Part shown: piece by piece, positions 41,011-52,888 of the stretch | How the letters are laid out: every line of letters begins with the position of its first letter | How positions within the stretch are numbered: the first letter of the stretch is position 1 | NCBI GenBank assembly: GCA_028571685.1 | Contig: CM053140.1 | Location: forward strand, 60,146,201-60,210,200 | Direction of reading: 5' to 3' | Origin: Heterohyrax brucei | Lineage: Eukaryota > Chordata > Mammalia > Hyracoidea > Procaviidae | Length of the DNA stretch: 64,000 nt | Made by a program: the position numbers and the translations under genes | The notes under the pieces: generated by a model | Told to the model about the DNA's origin: nothing | What the model saw: only the letters and a program-made list of their open reading frames with translations | The model's database searches: none

Positions 41011-41774
41011 AATGCTGCTTTCTACATCGAGACCACTGCATTTATACCTACTACAGGTATGTGATAGAGATGTTTCTGCTCACCCAAATGCACTTCTCCA
41101 CTTTCACCGGGAACAAAGAGGATTGCACTTCTCTGTCTTCTGGAGGTTATCGGGCATCATGTGAATAAATTTCCAAAATGGGTTGTAAGCAGAAGACAAC
41201 GACGACAGCCCTAGGCCGAAACACTCACTTCCAAAGTGAGATACTCCCAGAGCTCTTTCTCCGCCCCAGGCATCACGGAGGGGGCCTTAGGCTTGATGGT
41301 GAAACCACGGTTATAGCCAGGATCCTCAATTTCCCTGTGAAAGACAGCTGCCCTGCAGTCTGCTGGACCTAAACAAGAGCAAAGAGATCAGTCTTTGTCG
41401 GTGAAACCAGGGGTGTTTACTGTTTTTACTGTAGCAGAGGCTGACTTCTCCTGATTACTCACAAAGTGCCAAGCAGGGACATAAGTGGTTGAATGAGCCT
41501 CTTGAGGATGATTGCAAAATGAAGAGCACTTGTCCTGTCTAAGAAGGGGGTGGCTACTACTCAGATCCAACATCCTGAGTAGGAAATAGGGTCCCAAGTG
41601 ATTACAGCTCCCGTATGTTCAGGAGAAGCCCCAAATTTGGATTTTTATTTAGAATCTGGCAACTTTTAAGTATTAATAATCAAATCCAACTTTTTTAGAA
41701 CCCTGAGTGAGTCAAATGAATCTCGCTTGTAGACAAGGCATACCCAGAGGCTTCCTGGCACGAACTTTGGACAT
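41011..41774. other. Unplaced DNA
   Basis: Nothing recognised. 41640-41710 is AT-rich. Confidence 0.4.
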
Positions 41775-41891
41775 TTCAACCAAATCTAACGTCCTTGGCC
41801 TGGCATTCAAGGCTCATCATGGTCTGGACAGAACGAATCCCTCTTGCAGCTCTTAAACCTGTACCCTGAGCTCTGGCTGCTCCACACTGGG

Positions 41892-42552
41892 TCTCATGAA
41901 CTAAATTATAGTCCCCTAAAATAGGTGTCAATTTTGATAGGCCATTATTCCCAGTACTGTCTGACTGTCTACCATTTTGTCACCTGATACAATTTTCCTG
42001 TGTGTTGTAAATCCTACCTTTATGATGTTCGAGGTGGGATTAGAGATTGTTATGTTAATGAGGCAGGACTCAATATATAAGACTAATTTATGTCCTTAGC
42101 CAATCTCTTTTGAGCTATAAAAGAGAAAAGCAGAGACAGATTAAGTGCTACAGCTGCCAACCAAAAGGTCAGCAGTTCAAATCCACCAGGCGCTCCTTGG
42201 AAACTCTATGGGGCAGTCCTGTCTTACAGGATCACTATGAGTCAGAATCGACTTGATGGCACTGGGTTTGGATTTTGGTTTTGAAGTACAGAGACAGGGC
42301 CGCTTCACACCATCAAGAAAATAGTGCTAAGAGATGAGTATGTCCTTTAGGCCCAGGATCCCTTAGTTGAGAAGTTGCTCAGCCAAGGGAAGATTGAAAA
42401 ACAACTTCTTACAAAGCCAGAAGAGAAAAGCCTTCCCCTGAGACTGATGCCCTGCACTTCTAGCCTATTAGACTGTGAGAGAATAAATTTCTCTTTGTTA
42501 AAGACATCTACTTATGGCATTTCTGTGACAGCAGCACTAGATAACTAAGACA
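41892..42552 (+). mobile_element. Solo LTR, MLT1-like MaLR family, with 5-bp target duplication and a nested SINE
   Basis: From TCTCATGAACTAAATTATAG through GGCCATTATTCCCAGTACTG, GTTATGTTAATGAGGCAGG, an AATAAA signal and ACAGCAGCACTAGATAACTA to AAGACA. CTGGG lies at 41887-41891 and 42553-42557. An AfroSINE sits at 42140-42287. Fossil; no internal region. Confidence 0.85.
42140..42287 (+). mobile_element. AfroSINE inside an LTR, with target duplication
   Basis: TTAAGTGCTACAGCTGCCAA, CCAAAAGGTCAGCAGTTCAA, ATCCACCAGGCGCTCCTTGG, tail GAGTCAGAATCGACTTGATG. CAGAGACAG at 42131 and 42290 flank it. One of the better-preserved copies. Confidence 0.94.
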
Positions 42553-42639
42553 CTGGGTCACTTAGAGTCCACCTGCCTGGATTTCTGTCCATGCTGCTCC
42601 CCTGGACCAGTGTGGTTCTATGAACGAGGCATGGACTTC

Positions 42640-43230
42640 AGCATCTATCCTCGGATTGCAGCACTTGCTTTCCACACTTTGACAGCTGGGTGACCTCTCC
42701 AAGCTTCAGGATTTCCTCTGTAACATGAAGATGAGTATACTCACTTGTCTACCAGCCGGCTGTTAGTTTGTAACATCGTGGTGGCCTGTGTGTTTGTATG
42801 ATGCTGGAAGTTATGCCACTGGTATTTGAAATACCAGCAGGGTCATCTAAGGTGGACAGGTGTCAGCAGGCTTCTAGACTAAGACAGACTAGGAAGAAAG
42901 GCCTGGTGGATCAATGTCCAGGTAATTAGCCAATAAAACCCCTCTGGATTACAAAAGAATGTAATTCCATGTAGTGCTGGAAGAGGAGCTCCCTAGATGG
43001 GAAGGCACTACACAATGTCTGCTAAAGTGGGCTCAAATGTGCCCATGCTCATGAAGAGTGTGCAAGACTGGGCAACGCTGAACTCTGTCATCCCCAAGGT
43101 CACCTTGAATCAGAGCTGATTCAATGATAATGAACAAAATTCAGCTTACAAGGACTGCTAGAGAGTAGTATGAACAGTGTGTTCTGAGGCCTGGCATGGA
43201 GTAGGTGCTGGGGAAATGTGAGCACTCATC
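42640..43230 (+). mobile_element. MIR SINE split by an RTE derivative
   Basis: Left part CACTTTGACAGCTGGGTGAC, CTCTCCAAGCTTCAGGATTT and CCTCTGTAACATGAAGATGA. Right part after 43140: GAGGCCTGGCATGGAGTAGG and TGCTGGGGAAATG. Confidence 0.65.
42762..43140 (+). mobile_element. Internally deleted RTE-type LINE (nonautonomous)
   Basis: The 5' leader TTTGTATGATGCTGGAAGTT, ATGCCACTGGTATTTGAAAT, CAGCAGGGTCATCTAAGG and GACTAAGACAGACTAGGAAG is joined to the 3' end GTGGGCTCAAATGTGCCCAT, CCTTGAATCAGAGCTGATTC, ATGATAATGAACAA. All coding sequence is missing. Same plan as the antisense copy at 10818-11390. Confidence 0.78.
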
Positions 43231-44375
43231 CCATCACCACTCTGAAGAAGTAACTTTTTGGCAGTGGTCACCTCACTCCACTCACTGTAGATGAAGATAT
43301 TTATACCTAAGCTGGCTTTCTCCCTCTCACCTTTGAACTGAAGGGTCAGATTGCATTGCTGTCTGATGGTTTCCTCAACAGCCACTGGCGCCCTCCCCAT
43401 CTGCCCTTAACAGAACTTCACTATGATAAATCTCCTGCGTGTGTAATCCCGTTTTGGTGTCTGTTTCTCAGAAAACTCAGAATTATAAAAGTTAGTGACC
43501 TAAGAAAGGAATGGTCCCTGAAAACAGGTGGTGAACTGGGGCTTTGGGGCTGGCTCACTCACCGGTGGTAGAGAAGGGGACACCACCATAGTGAGAAGGT
43601 TGTGTTTGGCATAGGCTGTGGCTCAGTATTGTCTCACTTGTGTCCTACTGCAGAAGCATACACCAGCAGGTGTGGTGATGTCGACATTCAAAACATTGGA
43701 TGAACAATGTCTACAGAGACACCGCAGGTGGCTGGTTTCTCCTACACTGTGCTCAGACTCTACAGGGGGCTAATGAGAGACCAGGGGTGCTTAACAAGCT
43801 CTTAGTGGCTAAGTGTGAGAGCTAGGGGGCCTCTGTGGTAGCTCACAAAGGAGCACTTATCTCTTGCAGTGCAAGGGCAGACTTAGATGAGTGACAGGCA
43901 GGAGATCTGTCAGAGCTGAAGAGTTCCAGAGAGGTCTGAACGCTCAGCCAGAGTGGATCTATTATAATTCCATCTTGGGAAAGATATGATGGCCCCCCAA
44001 CAAATAAAGATTTAGGTTATATTACCAGGTAGGCCTTTTAAAAAGATCTCCTCAGGTGATGGCTGAGAGTAGGGGGACTTGAGAATGGATAGGATAGGTG
44101 TCTAGATGAGTATCTGTTGTAGCTCTGAGATCAGATATAGGGACTGATGCTTTGATTTGTATTACAACCCTAATTCAACCTGTGTGGAGAAGAACTGAGC
44201 AGCTCAAGGGGTGGACTGTGGTAGATGTGGAGATGTGCCACTTGGATTTCCAAATACAGAAAGCATATTTGACTGGTAGCTCCATCTGCTGTACTCTGAA
44301 GTCCATGCACAGGAGATAGACCACAAGATATGGAAATGGGAATAGAATCCATCACAGTACCATGGATGGTGAGGG
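43231..44375. other. Unplaced DNA
   Basis: 43430-43510 (CGTGTGTAATCCCGTTTTGG, AAAACTCAGAATTATAAAAG) has the feel of an old L1/LTR end but no family is assigned. The rest is not recognised. Confidence 0.35.
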
Positions 44376-44565
44376 CTAGGTTTTTATGCCATACAGTGAC
44401 TTGCTGTATGACTTTGTCCAAATTTCTGACCTTCAAGACCTCAGTTGGTCCATCTGTTCAATAAATTTTGAGGCCTTAAGTTTTAAAATATTTATTGGGT
44501 TAAGGTATCTGAAGTATCTAAAACAGTGTGAGGTATACAGAGAGAGATTAAAGCATATCAGCAGT
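44376..44565 (+). mobile_element. MIR SINE, weak
   Basis: CAGTGACTTGCTGTATGACT, TTGTCCAAATTTCTGACC and GACCTCAGTTGGTCCATCTG. Confidence 0.5.
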
Positions 44566-45299
44566 TAAAACAGTAACTCTGGACCACTGGGGATCTTGCT
44601 GAGCCTGGGGGATGGTCTCCATCCTGTAAAAAAAACACTCTCAGTGCTCTGCGATTCCTGCTCAATCTCCTCCCCCAGTGTCTGCAGTGGCTGTTTGCTT
44701 GCCCCTCCTGCCCAGTCTCCTATTTCTTCTCCCACTTAACAAACAGCTTCACTTAAAAAGCCATCTGGGAGGATGGATGGCACAAGGCACATTTTGTAGA
44801 ATAAGTTTTCAGGGAGAAGAGCCAAGAAATTAAAGGCATAGGACTTATGGTTCTAACCACATTAGGCCTCATAACTCTGACTGTTGGAGAATTATATTTC
44901 TGTATGATAAATTAATTCCTTGCCCCCACCACCCACTGTTCCAGGATTTGTTCTCATTTTTCTTTCAAACAGGTCCTCACTCCCACTTAACTCAGGGTAA
45001 ACGCCCCTGTCTTTCATTAGGGATGAACTGCATCTGTGACTTTCCTAATTCAAGGCTTTCCGCTCCTGGGCAGTCACTGCCTCACCTTGAATAGCTGCTC
45101 GCCTCATCCTCCTGCATGTCCTGGGTGAAGACATGCTTTCCTCAGGGTCTCCCAGGACATATTCAGGGACAATGAGTAGATGCCCTATGAAAGAAGGGTG
45201 TGCCCGAAGCTAGGATGAGTGCACGGCCCCAGGGAGGGGTAACGGGCTCCCCGTCTTTGGAAATGTGCACAAAAGATGGGTGAACAGTCAGAATAGATG
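44566..45299. other. Unplaced DNA
   Basis: C-rich with an L2-like hint at 45090-45160 (CGCCTCATCCTCCTGCATGT). Nothing firm. Confidence 0.35.
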
Positions 45300-45530
45300 C
45301 TTACTAGGAGGTAAAATAGCCAAGTGGTTGAGAGCATGGCTTTTAGAGGCAGAGAGGTCTGGTGCAAACACTCACGAGGAGTCTGACCTGCAGCAATAGA
45401 CTTGTACTCTCTGAGCTTCAGTTTCTTTGTCTGGAAAATCAGGTTAAATTATATATTATACTCCACAGGGTCACCATGGGGTCTAAATGACATAATGCGT
45501 GTGAAGCACTGAGTGTGTCTATTATGGTTC
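45300..45530 (+). mobile_element. MIR SINE, nearly full length
   Basis: tRNA-like head GCCAAGTGGTTGAGAGCATG, GCTTCAGTTTCTTTGTCTGG and CTCCACAGGGTCACCATGGG then GTGTGAAGCACTGAG. Confidence 0.8.
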
Positions 45531-45739
45531 CCAGGGGAATGAAGGAGGACTAGGCTGTGACACCTTTGAACAATATAAGATTCAAAGGTGCTATAGTTTC
45601 AAAACCTAAAGATTCAATTATCCCAAGAGTATGAGACTCCTTAAAATCTAATGCTTTAAAAGATTATGATTGTTTTTAGTTTACTTGGCTCAGGCTTATT
45701 AATAACCTGAGGCTGAGCGACTCAGAGAATTGCGCTGTG

Positions 45740-46070
45740 AACTCCCGTGCCCTCAGCAGTGCTTGGCCCAGTCCTGGGCTGTCTGATGGACCCGGAGTGT
45801 TTATCTCTATCCTTCCCCTACCTACAGGCTTCTGTCTTTACTCCTACCAGCCCTGTGACTCTGCTGGAGTCCTCCTTTCCTAAGTATGATCCCCTGCACT
45901 CTCTCCTAGGCATAGCAGACCCTTTGATGTTCCTGAATCTTCTGCTTCTCCTACCCTTCTCTTGCACCAAATCCAATATTTACCTGTTGAAATGTCACCA
46001 TTAAGGTCAAAAGTAGAATTTTCCTGAGGCTGCCTTTTACCTACCAGCTGAACTTAACGTCATTCTCCTC
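45740..46070 (+). mobile_element. LINE L2-like relic
   Basis: CTTGCACCAAATCCAATATT, GTTGAAATGTCACCATTAAG and CTGAGGCTGCCTTTTACC follow the L2 'tcaaatgtcacctcc...gaagccttcc' part, weakly. Confidence 0.45.
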
Positions 46071-46094
46071 AGTGCTGGCAGTGCACTTTAAGTC

Positions 46095-46265
46095 AGAAAC
46101 ACTGGGGACATTGTGGTAAAGTGCTACAGCTGCTAATTAAAAGACCAGCAGTTCAAATCCACCAGGCACTCCTTGGAAACTCTATGTCACAGTTGTACTC
46201 TGTCCTGTAAGGTTCCTATGAGTCAGAATCAACTAGATGGCAGTGCGTTTGGTTTTATGGGTTTT
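46095..46265 (+). mobile_element. AfroSINE
   Basis: GTGGTAAAGTGCTACAGCTG, AGACCAGCAGTTCAAATCCA, CCAGGCACTCCTTGGAAACT, tail GAGTCAGAATCAACTAGATG and GCGTTTGGTTTTATGGG. Confidence 0.93.
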
Positions 46266-48010
46266 GTTTAAATCATTGATATAGCTACTACCGCAGACTG
46301 ACTCATTATTACCGGGGAGGGAATGTTTGCTCCTTGCCCCATGGCAGAACTACTTTTATTGGCCTTCCAAAGCCCCTTCACACTCCCCAGAGAAGAATGA
46401 GCTGTGGGGCTGGTTGGTCAGTGCAGGCCACTGACGGGGCCAGGCATGGTGGTGGGCAGGGTCCCTGCCTGGAAGGTGATGGGGGACCAGCTCTCTCTTC
46501 ACACCTCTTCCTCTCCACTTCCTGCAGCAAGGGAGGCAAGTCAGCTCCACAGAGACCCAGATGGTGAGGTCAGGGCAGAAGAAAACAGGATGTCTCTCTC
46601 TAGCCTCTCTCTGACCTCCAGACCTGTATCTAGCCATGACCCTTCAGAAAAAGAGAAGCAACTCCAGAGATTTAAACCAAGGATTTCAGTGCATAGAACT
46701 AGTTACATAGGTGGCAAAAGAGCTGAACAGCTACACGGGAGCTGATGAGCGTACCCCAGCGCATAGCAACCACAGCGAAGTAGCTAGAACCTCTAGCAGA
46801 AAGGACACAGAGGGAAGAGGGCAGCAGCTCAGCCCAGAAGTTGGGATTATCAGGCAGGAGCCAGAGATGGGGCAGAGGCCACTCCATGAGCACCACTACT
46901 GTAGGGCATGGAGGAGCTGCCTGCTGGAAGCTGGAATGACAGAGACGGTGCAGCTGCTACCGAAAATGTGACTGAAAGCGCAGAGTGAGGGAACAAGATA
47001 GCTGGCTTCTCCCTTCCTGCCCAGATCCATGGGGGCTGGGGAAGGTAGTGCCTTCAGGTGCAAAGGGCAGGGCAGGGAAGGAACCTGAGGGCAAATAGGC
47101 CACCGATAGATGTGAGACTTGAGCTGGTATCTCCAGTCCATCTTCTACAAGAGACTTTCAAAGTGGGGTGGGGTGGCTGACAGACACAGCAGTTATTGAT
47201 GTAGTTACCGGTAGAAGTTTTATCAGTTAAGGTTCAACTGGGGAAACAGGGAGGCTCCAGATGGTATCTAAATGGGTTCTTTGTTTGCTCCCTTTAAGGG
47301 GCTAGCCCATACGCCATGGCAGAGCTGGTGATACTGTGAAGCTGTTGGGGCTTCTCCATCTAGTGCTCAGCCTAACGTGGCTGCGGGTCAGCTGACAGAG
47401 ATGTCAAAGAGGACAGCTGAAGGTGGACAGGACTGAGGACAAGTAGCAAGCTCTCCGCCACCACTGGTGTGGAGTACAGCCATTGGGTTGGAACCCCAGG
47501 GCACATTGGTGTCCTTGTGCCCCTTTACTACCTCCATCCTAAATGCCATGTGTGACTAGCAGGAGGAGCCAGCACCTTTCACCACAGAGCTCTGGGTGCA
47601 CTGGGTTCAGGCCCGGGAGACACTGACTGAGGAGCTCTGGGGGAATGACATAGCTGTAGCCCTGTGGTGGTACACCAGCTCTTGGGGACTGCTTGGAGCT
47701 GGTTGCCTTGTACACATCAGCAGAGGGTAATACACAGTGCAGTCACTTCCTTTCTGCCTTCCAAAGTGTGTGTATGATGTCCCTCATGGCCACTGCTAAC
47801 GCACATCCTTGGAGGAAGGGGATTCTGGGAACTGTGGTTCCTTCTCAGCTAGATTGACATGGCCTACACTCACCACAGGGCTGCCCCCACTCTGCAACAG
47901 TTCTTTGGGTGCAGTGCCTTCCTTGACACACCCTGAGAAAGAGGGAAGCGATGGGAGCTCCAGTTGCCAGGTTGAGTCCAGGCATTTCTGAGATGCTAGC
48001 TTTAATACCA
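46266..48010. other. Unplaced, largely repeat-free DNA
   Basis: 1.7 kb without a repeat I can name. 47205-47330 (TATCAGTTAAGGTTCAACTG) may be part of an old element. No coding domain. Confidence 0.4.
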
Positions 48011-48014
48011 CCTA

Positions 48015-48410
48015 AAACAATTGGCCTCAGTTGTAATGTAGGATCGAAATCATCTAGGAAGTGCACTGATCATTCCAAAAAGAAAAAAAAGGTGCTGTCA
48101 AGTTGCTTCTGACTCATGGTGACCCCATGTATTACAGAGTTGTAACTGCTCCATAGGATTTTCTTTGCTATAATCTTTATGGAGCCAGATCACCAGGCCT
48201 TTCTTCCATGGTGCCCCCGGATGTGTTCAAACCACCATCCTTTAGGTTAGTAGTCGAGCACAAACCATTTACACCACTTCTGGTATCGTTCAAAGCTAAG
48301 TAAAGCAAAGTCCTGCAGTGTGTATGGTTGAGAAGCAACCAGGTGATTCTAATGAGCATCCAGGCATGAGAACCCCTGGCTGAGTGGTACCCAAATCTCA
48401 CCCAGATCTG
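48015..48410. mobile_element. MER20-like hAT element split by an AfroSINE
   Basis: Left part CAGTTGTAATGTAGGATCGA, AATCATCTAGGAAG matches the MER20 end. Right part CAACCAGGTGATTCTAATGA, GCATCCAGGCATGAGAACCC is its inverted partner. The SINE lies between. Confidence 0.6.
48085..48282 (-). mobile_element. AfroSINE, long form, antisense
   Basis: AAGTTGCTTCTGACTCATGG, TGACCCCATGTATTACAGAG, TTGCTATAATCTTTATGGAG (long-form block), CCTTTAGGTTAGTAGTCGAG and inverse head CAAACCATTTACACCACTT. Confidence 0.85.
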
Positions 48411-50250
48411 CTAGTGGTTTAGACTGTGTGGGGTTCTATAAGGTTCTCACTGCAGAGGAAAAGGGAAGATCAAGTGCAGCCACGCCATTGTAGGCAGACC
48501 TGTTTTTAAGAAGGCAAAAGTCAGTGTGAACTTCTCAGGAGATACAGAGCACGAACGGGTGTGTTTCTGAGGCTGTTGTGCATCTTTTGCTGTACTGAGA
48601 AAGATGGAAACAGATGGACCAGGAAGAAGTCAGACTCGGCATCTGCTGTGACAGTCTCGAAGGCTAGGCCTGTTCTGAGGACAGGACAGGAAGAAAACAT
48701 CCCGAGAAACTGAAAGTCTGGGCAGGGGAGGGTGGAGAGCTGTTGAAGGCAAGCTCAAATTCACAAAATGCTTAGAGATTCCATGTAGCCCCTTGATTTC
48801 CCCCCAGCAGATGCCCACAACGGGGCTAGGGGCAGCAGCATGACTGCCCTGGCTCCCACGTCCCACAACAGTCAGCCTCAAGGCAAGGACGGTACGTGAG
48901 CCCATCCCATCTGACATGTGAGGCTGAAAGAGCAGGGGGCACAAACACTGGCTCACTGCCATCTTCCTCTGTACTCGCAGCACCCTAAAAACGGACCCTA
49001 CCTCCAGTGCAGTGACTGGAGTGAGCTGGCCTGGCACTGGATCAGTTTTAAGCTCCTCAGGTGTTTCTAACATGTGGCCAGGTAAGGACACCACCCTAAA
49101 GCTGGGGTTTGAACATTTCAAGGTAGAAGAAGCTTCAGTTCTTGCTGGATCCAGGTATGCGAGTGATGTCGGGAGCACTCAGTCTTTCTGTTTTCTGTGC
49201 TGGCTTCCTTCTTAGGTGGCAGCCTCAGCCACATGGGAAGAGGCCCCGGGACCCAGGACTGAGCCTCACTGTGCTGTGAAGACCAGCAGGATAGCTGGTT
49301 CAATGTCAGTGGCAACACGGCCATCAGGAACAACCTGCTTGGAATAGGGATGGGAAATGGCCAAGGTCCCCGACAGCTTCATCAGGTTTCTGGGGTTTGG
49401 GATATAACAGAGAGAGGTCAGGGCTGGTGTTGGGGTGCTGTGAGGGCATCACCCATCCTCTTTTCCCCAAGAGCTTCAGACCTTCCTTCTGGACAAAGAA
49501 GAGACTCAGCCCAGGGCCTCTGGGAGCCTTGACAAGCTGAGATTCTGGTTCCTCCTGGGCCCGTTCCCAGAGGCCTCAGTTTGCAGCTCAGCAGCCAAGT
49601 CTCAAAACCCAGGGGTGCTGAGTGGGGGCTTTCCCTTCTCACACTTACTGGCATGGCCTGTGGGTGCAGGTGAAGGTTGTTCCAGAAGGAACCTGGGTGA
49701 TTTGCTGAGGGGCAAGGGGTTAAAAAAAGTGGGGGCTTCCTGAAGTGCAGAAGAGTCGCTTTTATCTGCACAGAGGACACTGATGAAACAGAGGAGCCTG
49801 ACTCTGGATGCTGTAGCCTGACGGAGGCCACCTGGTTCCCATGGTAACCAGAGCCCTCTGCTGGGCTGTATCCCACCCCAACCTGCCACCTGCCACCGGG
49901 AAGGTGCAGCGAGGCTGGCCTCTGCCACCCAGAGCACGTGCCTGTGTCACTGATGGGAGGTAGAAGATGAGATAATGATGGCCAGGTCCAGGAGGATGTC
50001 AGCCAGCTGTGAAATCCACAGCTAGGTGAGGTGTTAGGACTGACGACAAATCAAGTGTTCTCAGCTAACTTGCTTTGTTTTTCTTTCCTTATTTTCAAAG
50101 GAGTGGGTTTAATTCCAGGTGGTAGAGAATTCAAGGCACAATGCAGATGGAAAAGCAGCCTCTGAGAGGAGTCTGGATGAAGCTCGCCACAGCCTCGGCT
50201 GAGGTAGGAATGGTGGAGTGAGGAGAGCTCAAGAGAAAATGAACCACTGG
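48411..50250. other. Unplaced DNA
   Basis: 1.8 kb without a nameable repeat. A 182-codon minus-strand frame (48630-49178) and a 152-codon one (49418-49876) show no domain. Confidence 0.4.
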
Positions 50251-50251
50251 G

Positions 50252-50294
50252 ATTTTTCTCCTCTTTCTCCTTCTCCTTCTCCTTCTTCCTCTTC
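50252..50294. repeat. Polypyrimidine (CTTCTC)n tract
   Basis: TTTTTCTCCTCTTTCTCCTT, CTCCTTCTCCTTCTTCCTCT, pure C/T. Confidence 0.9.
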
Positions 50295-50999
50295 AAACAA
50301 AAGTTTATTCTTCTTAAACATGCAGTAGGTTCCGAGACAACACTTCGTTCTAGCTGTGGTTGACAACAGACGTTATACTAGGGAATCCAGATGTTTAAAT
50401 AAAATGGAGTCAAGGATCACCATCGCCTCCGGCACAAAGACCAGCTTGCTTCACCCAGCTTTCCTCATTCCCCGGCGGCCTGGGCCCTTCCCTGCAGCCT
50501 TCCCTTCTAGCTTCTCAGTTTCCTCTACTCGCCTTATTTCTGCTTGAAAGCCTTATCTTCTTTCTCCACTTACTCGGCTGCTTCTCAGACTGTTTCGGGG
50601 CTTCTTGCCACCTTCACAGGCAGACACGAAGCCTGCTGCCCCTTCCACAGACCCCTGGCCCTGTTTGTTTTTGGTAAAAATCTAGGAGACTTTAGGATAG
50701 CAGGGGGGATCCTTCTGTTTTCTCTCAGCCTGCGAGGCCCAGTAAACCATCCTTTTCCAAGATGTTAGAGCAGGGTTTGGGGGCCCAGAATGAAGCACAT
50801 GCACCTGACGGGATGGGCTCCAGGGCCTGTATGGCACCCCAAGTGGGAGTCCTGCCACCAGATGCAGCAGCTGACTAAGGCCTGGCTCCTCCCTGCACCC
50901 ACCCCTGCTTCTGCTCTGGTGGCTGACCTTGCTCTGGCTTCTCCCCTGCTGCCTACTGTTGGGTGTCTCTGAAAGGGTTACAGTGTATCTAAGAGGCTT
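50295..50999. other. Unplaced DNA
   Basis: Nothing recognised. Confidence 0.4.
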
Positions 51000-51125
51000 T
51001 AGAGGCAGCTGACCTGGATTAGAATTATAACATAAACCTCTTTCTCAGCTTCTGAGCCTCAGTTGTCTCATCTGTAAAGTGGGGATACAAGACTCACTTT
51101 ATAGGCGACCATGAGGCCTGGTGGG
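51000..51125 (+). mobile_element. MIR SINE
   Basis: CTCAGCTTCTGAGCCTCAGT, TGTCTCATCTGTAAAGTGGG. Confidence 0.75.
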
Positions 51126-51699
51126 ACAGTGTGGAAAGTGGACAGGTGCATGATGAGGTGCAGGATGGCATAGGCACCAGGCCCCAGGCCAGACTGCCAG
51201 GTCCCCTCAGTCCCCCACCACTCAGGTGCTGGTGGTCTGTGCAGCTCAGCTCAGTCTTCTGCAGTTCTCTGTTCCCTCCTCTGTGAGACAGGCAGTGATG
51301 ACACCCTCATCAGGGGAGACCGTGGCTGGGCATGTGATCAGCATCCGCTGCATGGGGTACTTTGGGGAGCCCCCAGGGGACACACCGCCAGAGAACAGGT
51401 AAGCATGCCTGTACCCAATGGGAGCAAGAAGATCTGATTTGGAGGACACAGTGTTTAATGTACATTATGGAGGGATCAGGATGTGGCCTCTCCACTGCCC
51501 ACCCTGGCCCCCATCTGAGACAGGCAGACTCCAGGCCTCTGTCCTCAGGCCTCATCTATAGTCCGGCTTTGGCTCTCTGCCCTCAGCTCCAGGCATGGAG
51601 ACATTCTGTGTTTGCCAGGACTCCCAGCCATCAAGGGGGCACAAGACCTAGGAGACGCAGTTCCTGCAGTGACCAATGGTGGTGATCAGCAGCTGCCCC
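51126..51699. other. Unplaced DNA
   Basis: Nothing recognised. Confidence 0.4.
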
Positions 51700-51905
51700 G
51701 GGACTCCCACAGAGTCTTTAGCCCTGTGCCAAGTGCTTGCCATACACCCTGTAGTACTCTTAGCATCCCTGGGTTACAGATGAGGAAGTGGCCTCAGAAC
51801 GGGCCGTGGTTCTCCTTATGACACACAGGAAGTACCAAAGGCAGGGATCACCCTGTCTACCCCAAAGCTCAACCCTGAGGAATAGCTCATGCAATCTCTG
51901 CTCAC
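51700..51905 (-). mobile_element. MIR SINE, antisense
   Basis: CTGTGCCAAGTGCTTGCCAT, CTCTTAGCATCCCTGGGTTA, CAGATGAGGAAGTGGCCTCA. Confidence 0.65.
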
Positions 51906-52725
51906 AGTGTGGTCCTGGACACTGCAACCCCTCCCCTAGGAGGGCTGATGCTGGGTGGAGTGGGGGCTGTCCTCTGGTTGCCTGTCTCCTCTCCGTGGGA
52001 GTTGGCTCTCATGGCCTGGCCGCCTCTGAAACAAGCAGTGGAAGAACATCTGTACTGACAGCTGCTGATGTGGGTACCAGTTTGCCTAGAGGAGAGCCTC
52101 TCTGAAAGCCAAGGAAATGCAATACAGAAAATGAAACCTACTGGGGCCTTTGCACCGAAAAATTTGCCAGAAAGGAAGACTGGGAAGGGGTTGTCAGGCT
52201 AGTTAGTCCCTTCTAAGAGGTGGGGCAGGAGATCCAGGCCAGTCTTCATGAGTAGAAATGAGCTGTCAGTCTGGTTGGATTTCACAGCCACCAGGGAATT
52301 GCTGTTTCCTTCCAGATCATTTCTGTGTGGCCTCCTGATGGTACAGAGTTGTAAGTGGATGGGGAAGGGGAAAACAACTTGCTCTGGTCCAGCCACTGTG
52401 TTTGGGGTTCAGTCACAGACCACCGCCTCATTGAACTCACCGCCCGAATTTTCTCCTGTCTGACCCCTCCTGGTGACACGGTTTCCCATGCATAGGATCT
52501 TGAGTTTCCTCTCTCATTTGGTGGCTCTGTGAGTCCTTCCCTGTCCTGCTCCAACCTGAGCCTGACTCTGGGACACACCACAGCCACATCATGGGTTAGA
52601 CTTCTGCTGCTTGGCTCATTATGACTGGCACTACTGAAGCTTGTCCCAGCCCACTGCAGAGAACACACAGTGTTACCATTCGCCGTCTGCTTTTCTAGTC
52701 CCCCTTTTCTGGTTAGTACACAGGA
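51906..52725. other. Unplaced DNA
   Basis: Nothing recognised. The 160-codon minus-strand frame at 52282-52764 has no domain and overlaps the next SINE. Confidence 0.4.
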
Positions 52726-52727
52726 AA

Positions 52728-52888
52728 TATTAACGGGTGGTTGTATGCTAGAACTGCTAACCAAAAGATCAGCAGTTCAAACCCACCACAAACTCTTTAG
52801 AAACTCTATAGAGCAGTTCTATTCTGTCCTACAGGGTCCTTATTAATTGGAATTGACTGAATGGCAGTAGGTTTGGTTTTGGTTTTAT
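52728..52888 (+). mobile_element. AfroSINE
   Basis: AGAACTGCTAACCAAAAGAT, CAGCAGTTCAAACCCACCAC, TTCTATTCTGTCCTACAGGG, tail TTGGAATTGACTGAATGGCA and GTTTGGTTTTGG. Confidence 0.92.

Larger units (their letters stand above)
41775..42630 (+). mobile_element. LINE L2 split by an LTR
   Basis: Left part CCTGGCATTCAAGGCTCATC, ATGGTCTGGACAGAACG and AGCTCTGGCTGCTCCACACT is the L2 'ggcattcaaggccctncatgatctgg' block. It stops at the LTR; L2-like text may resume at 42553. Confidence 0.65.

Noticed and set aside
48630-49178. 182-codon open frame on the minus strand as a possible gene
   Set aside because: No recognisable domain, no splice or promoter context, low-complexity composition; the length is within chance for six frames of 64 kb.
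46266-50250. Repeat-poor region as a hidden coding locus
   Set aside because: Checked both strands for recognisable domains and found none; low repeat density alone is not evidence for a gene.
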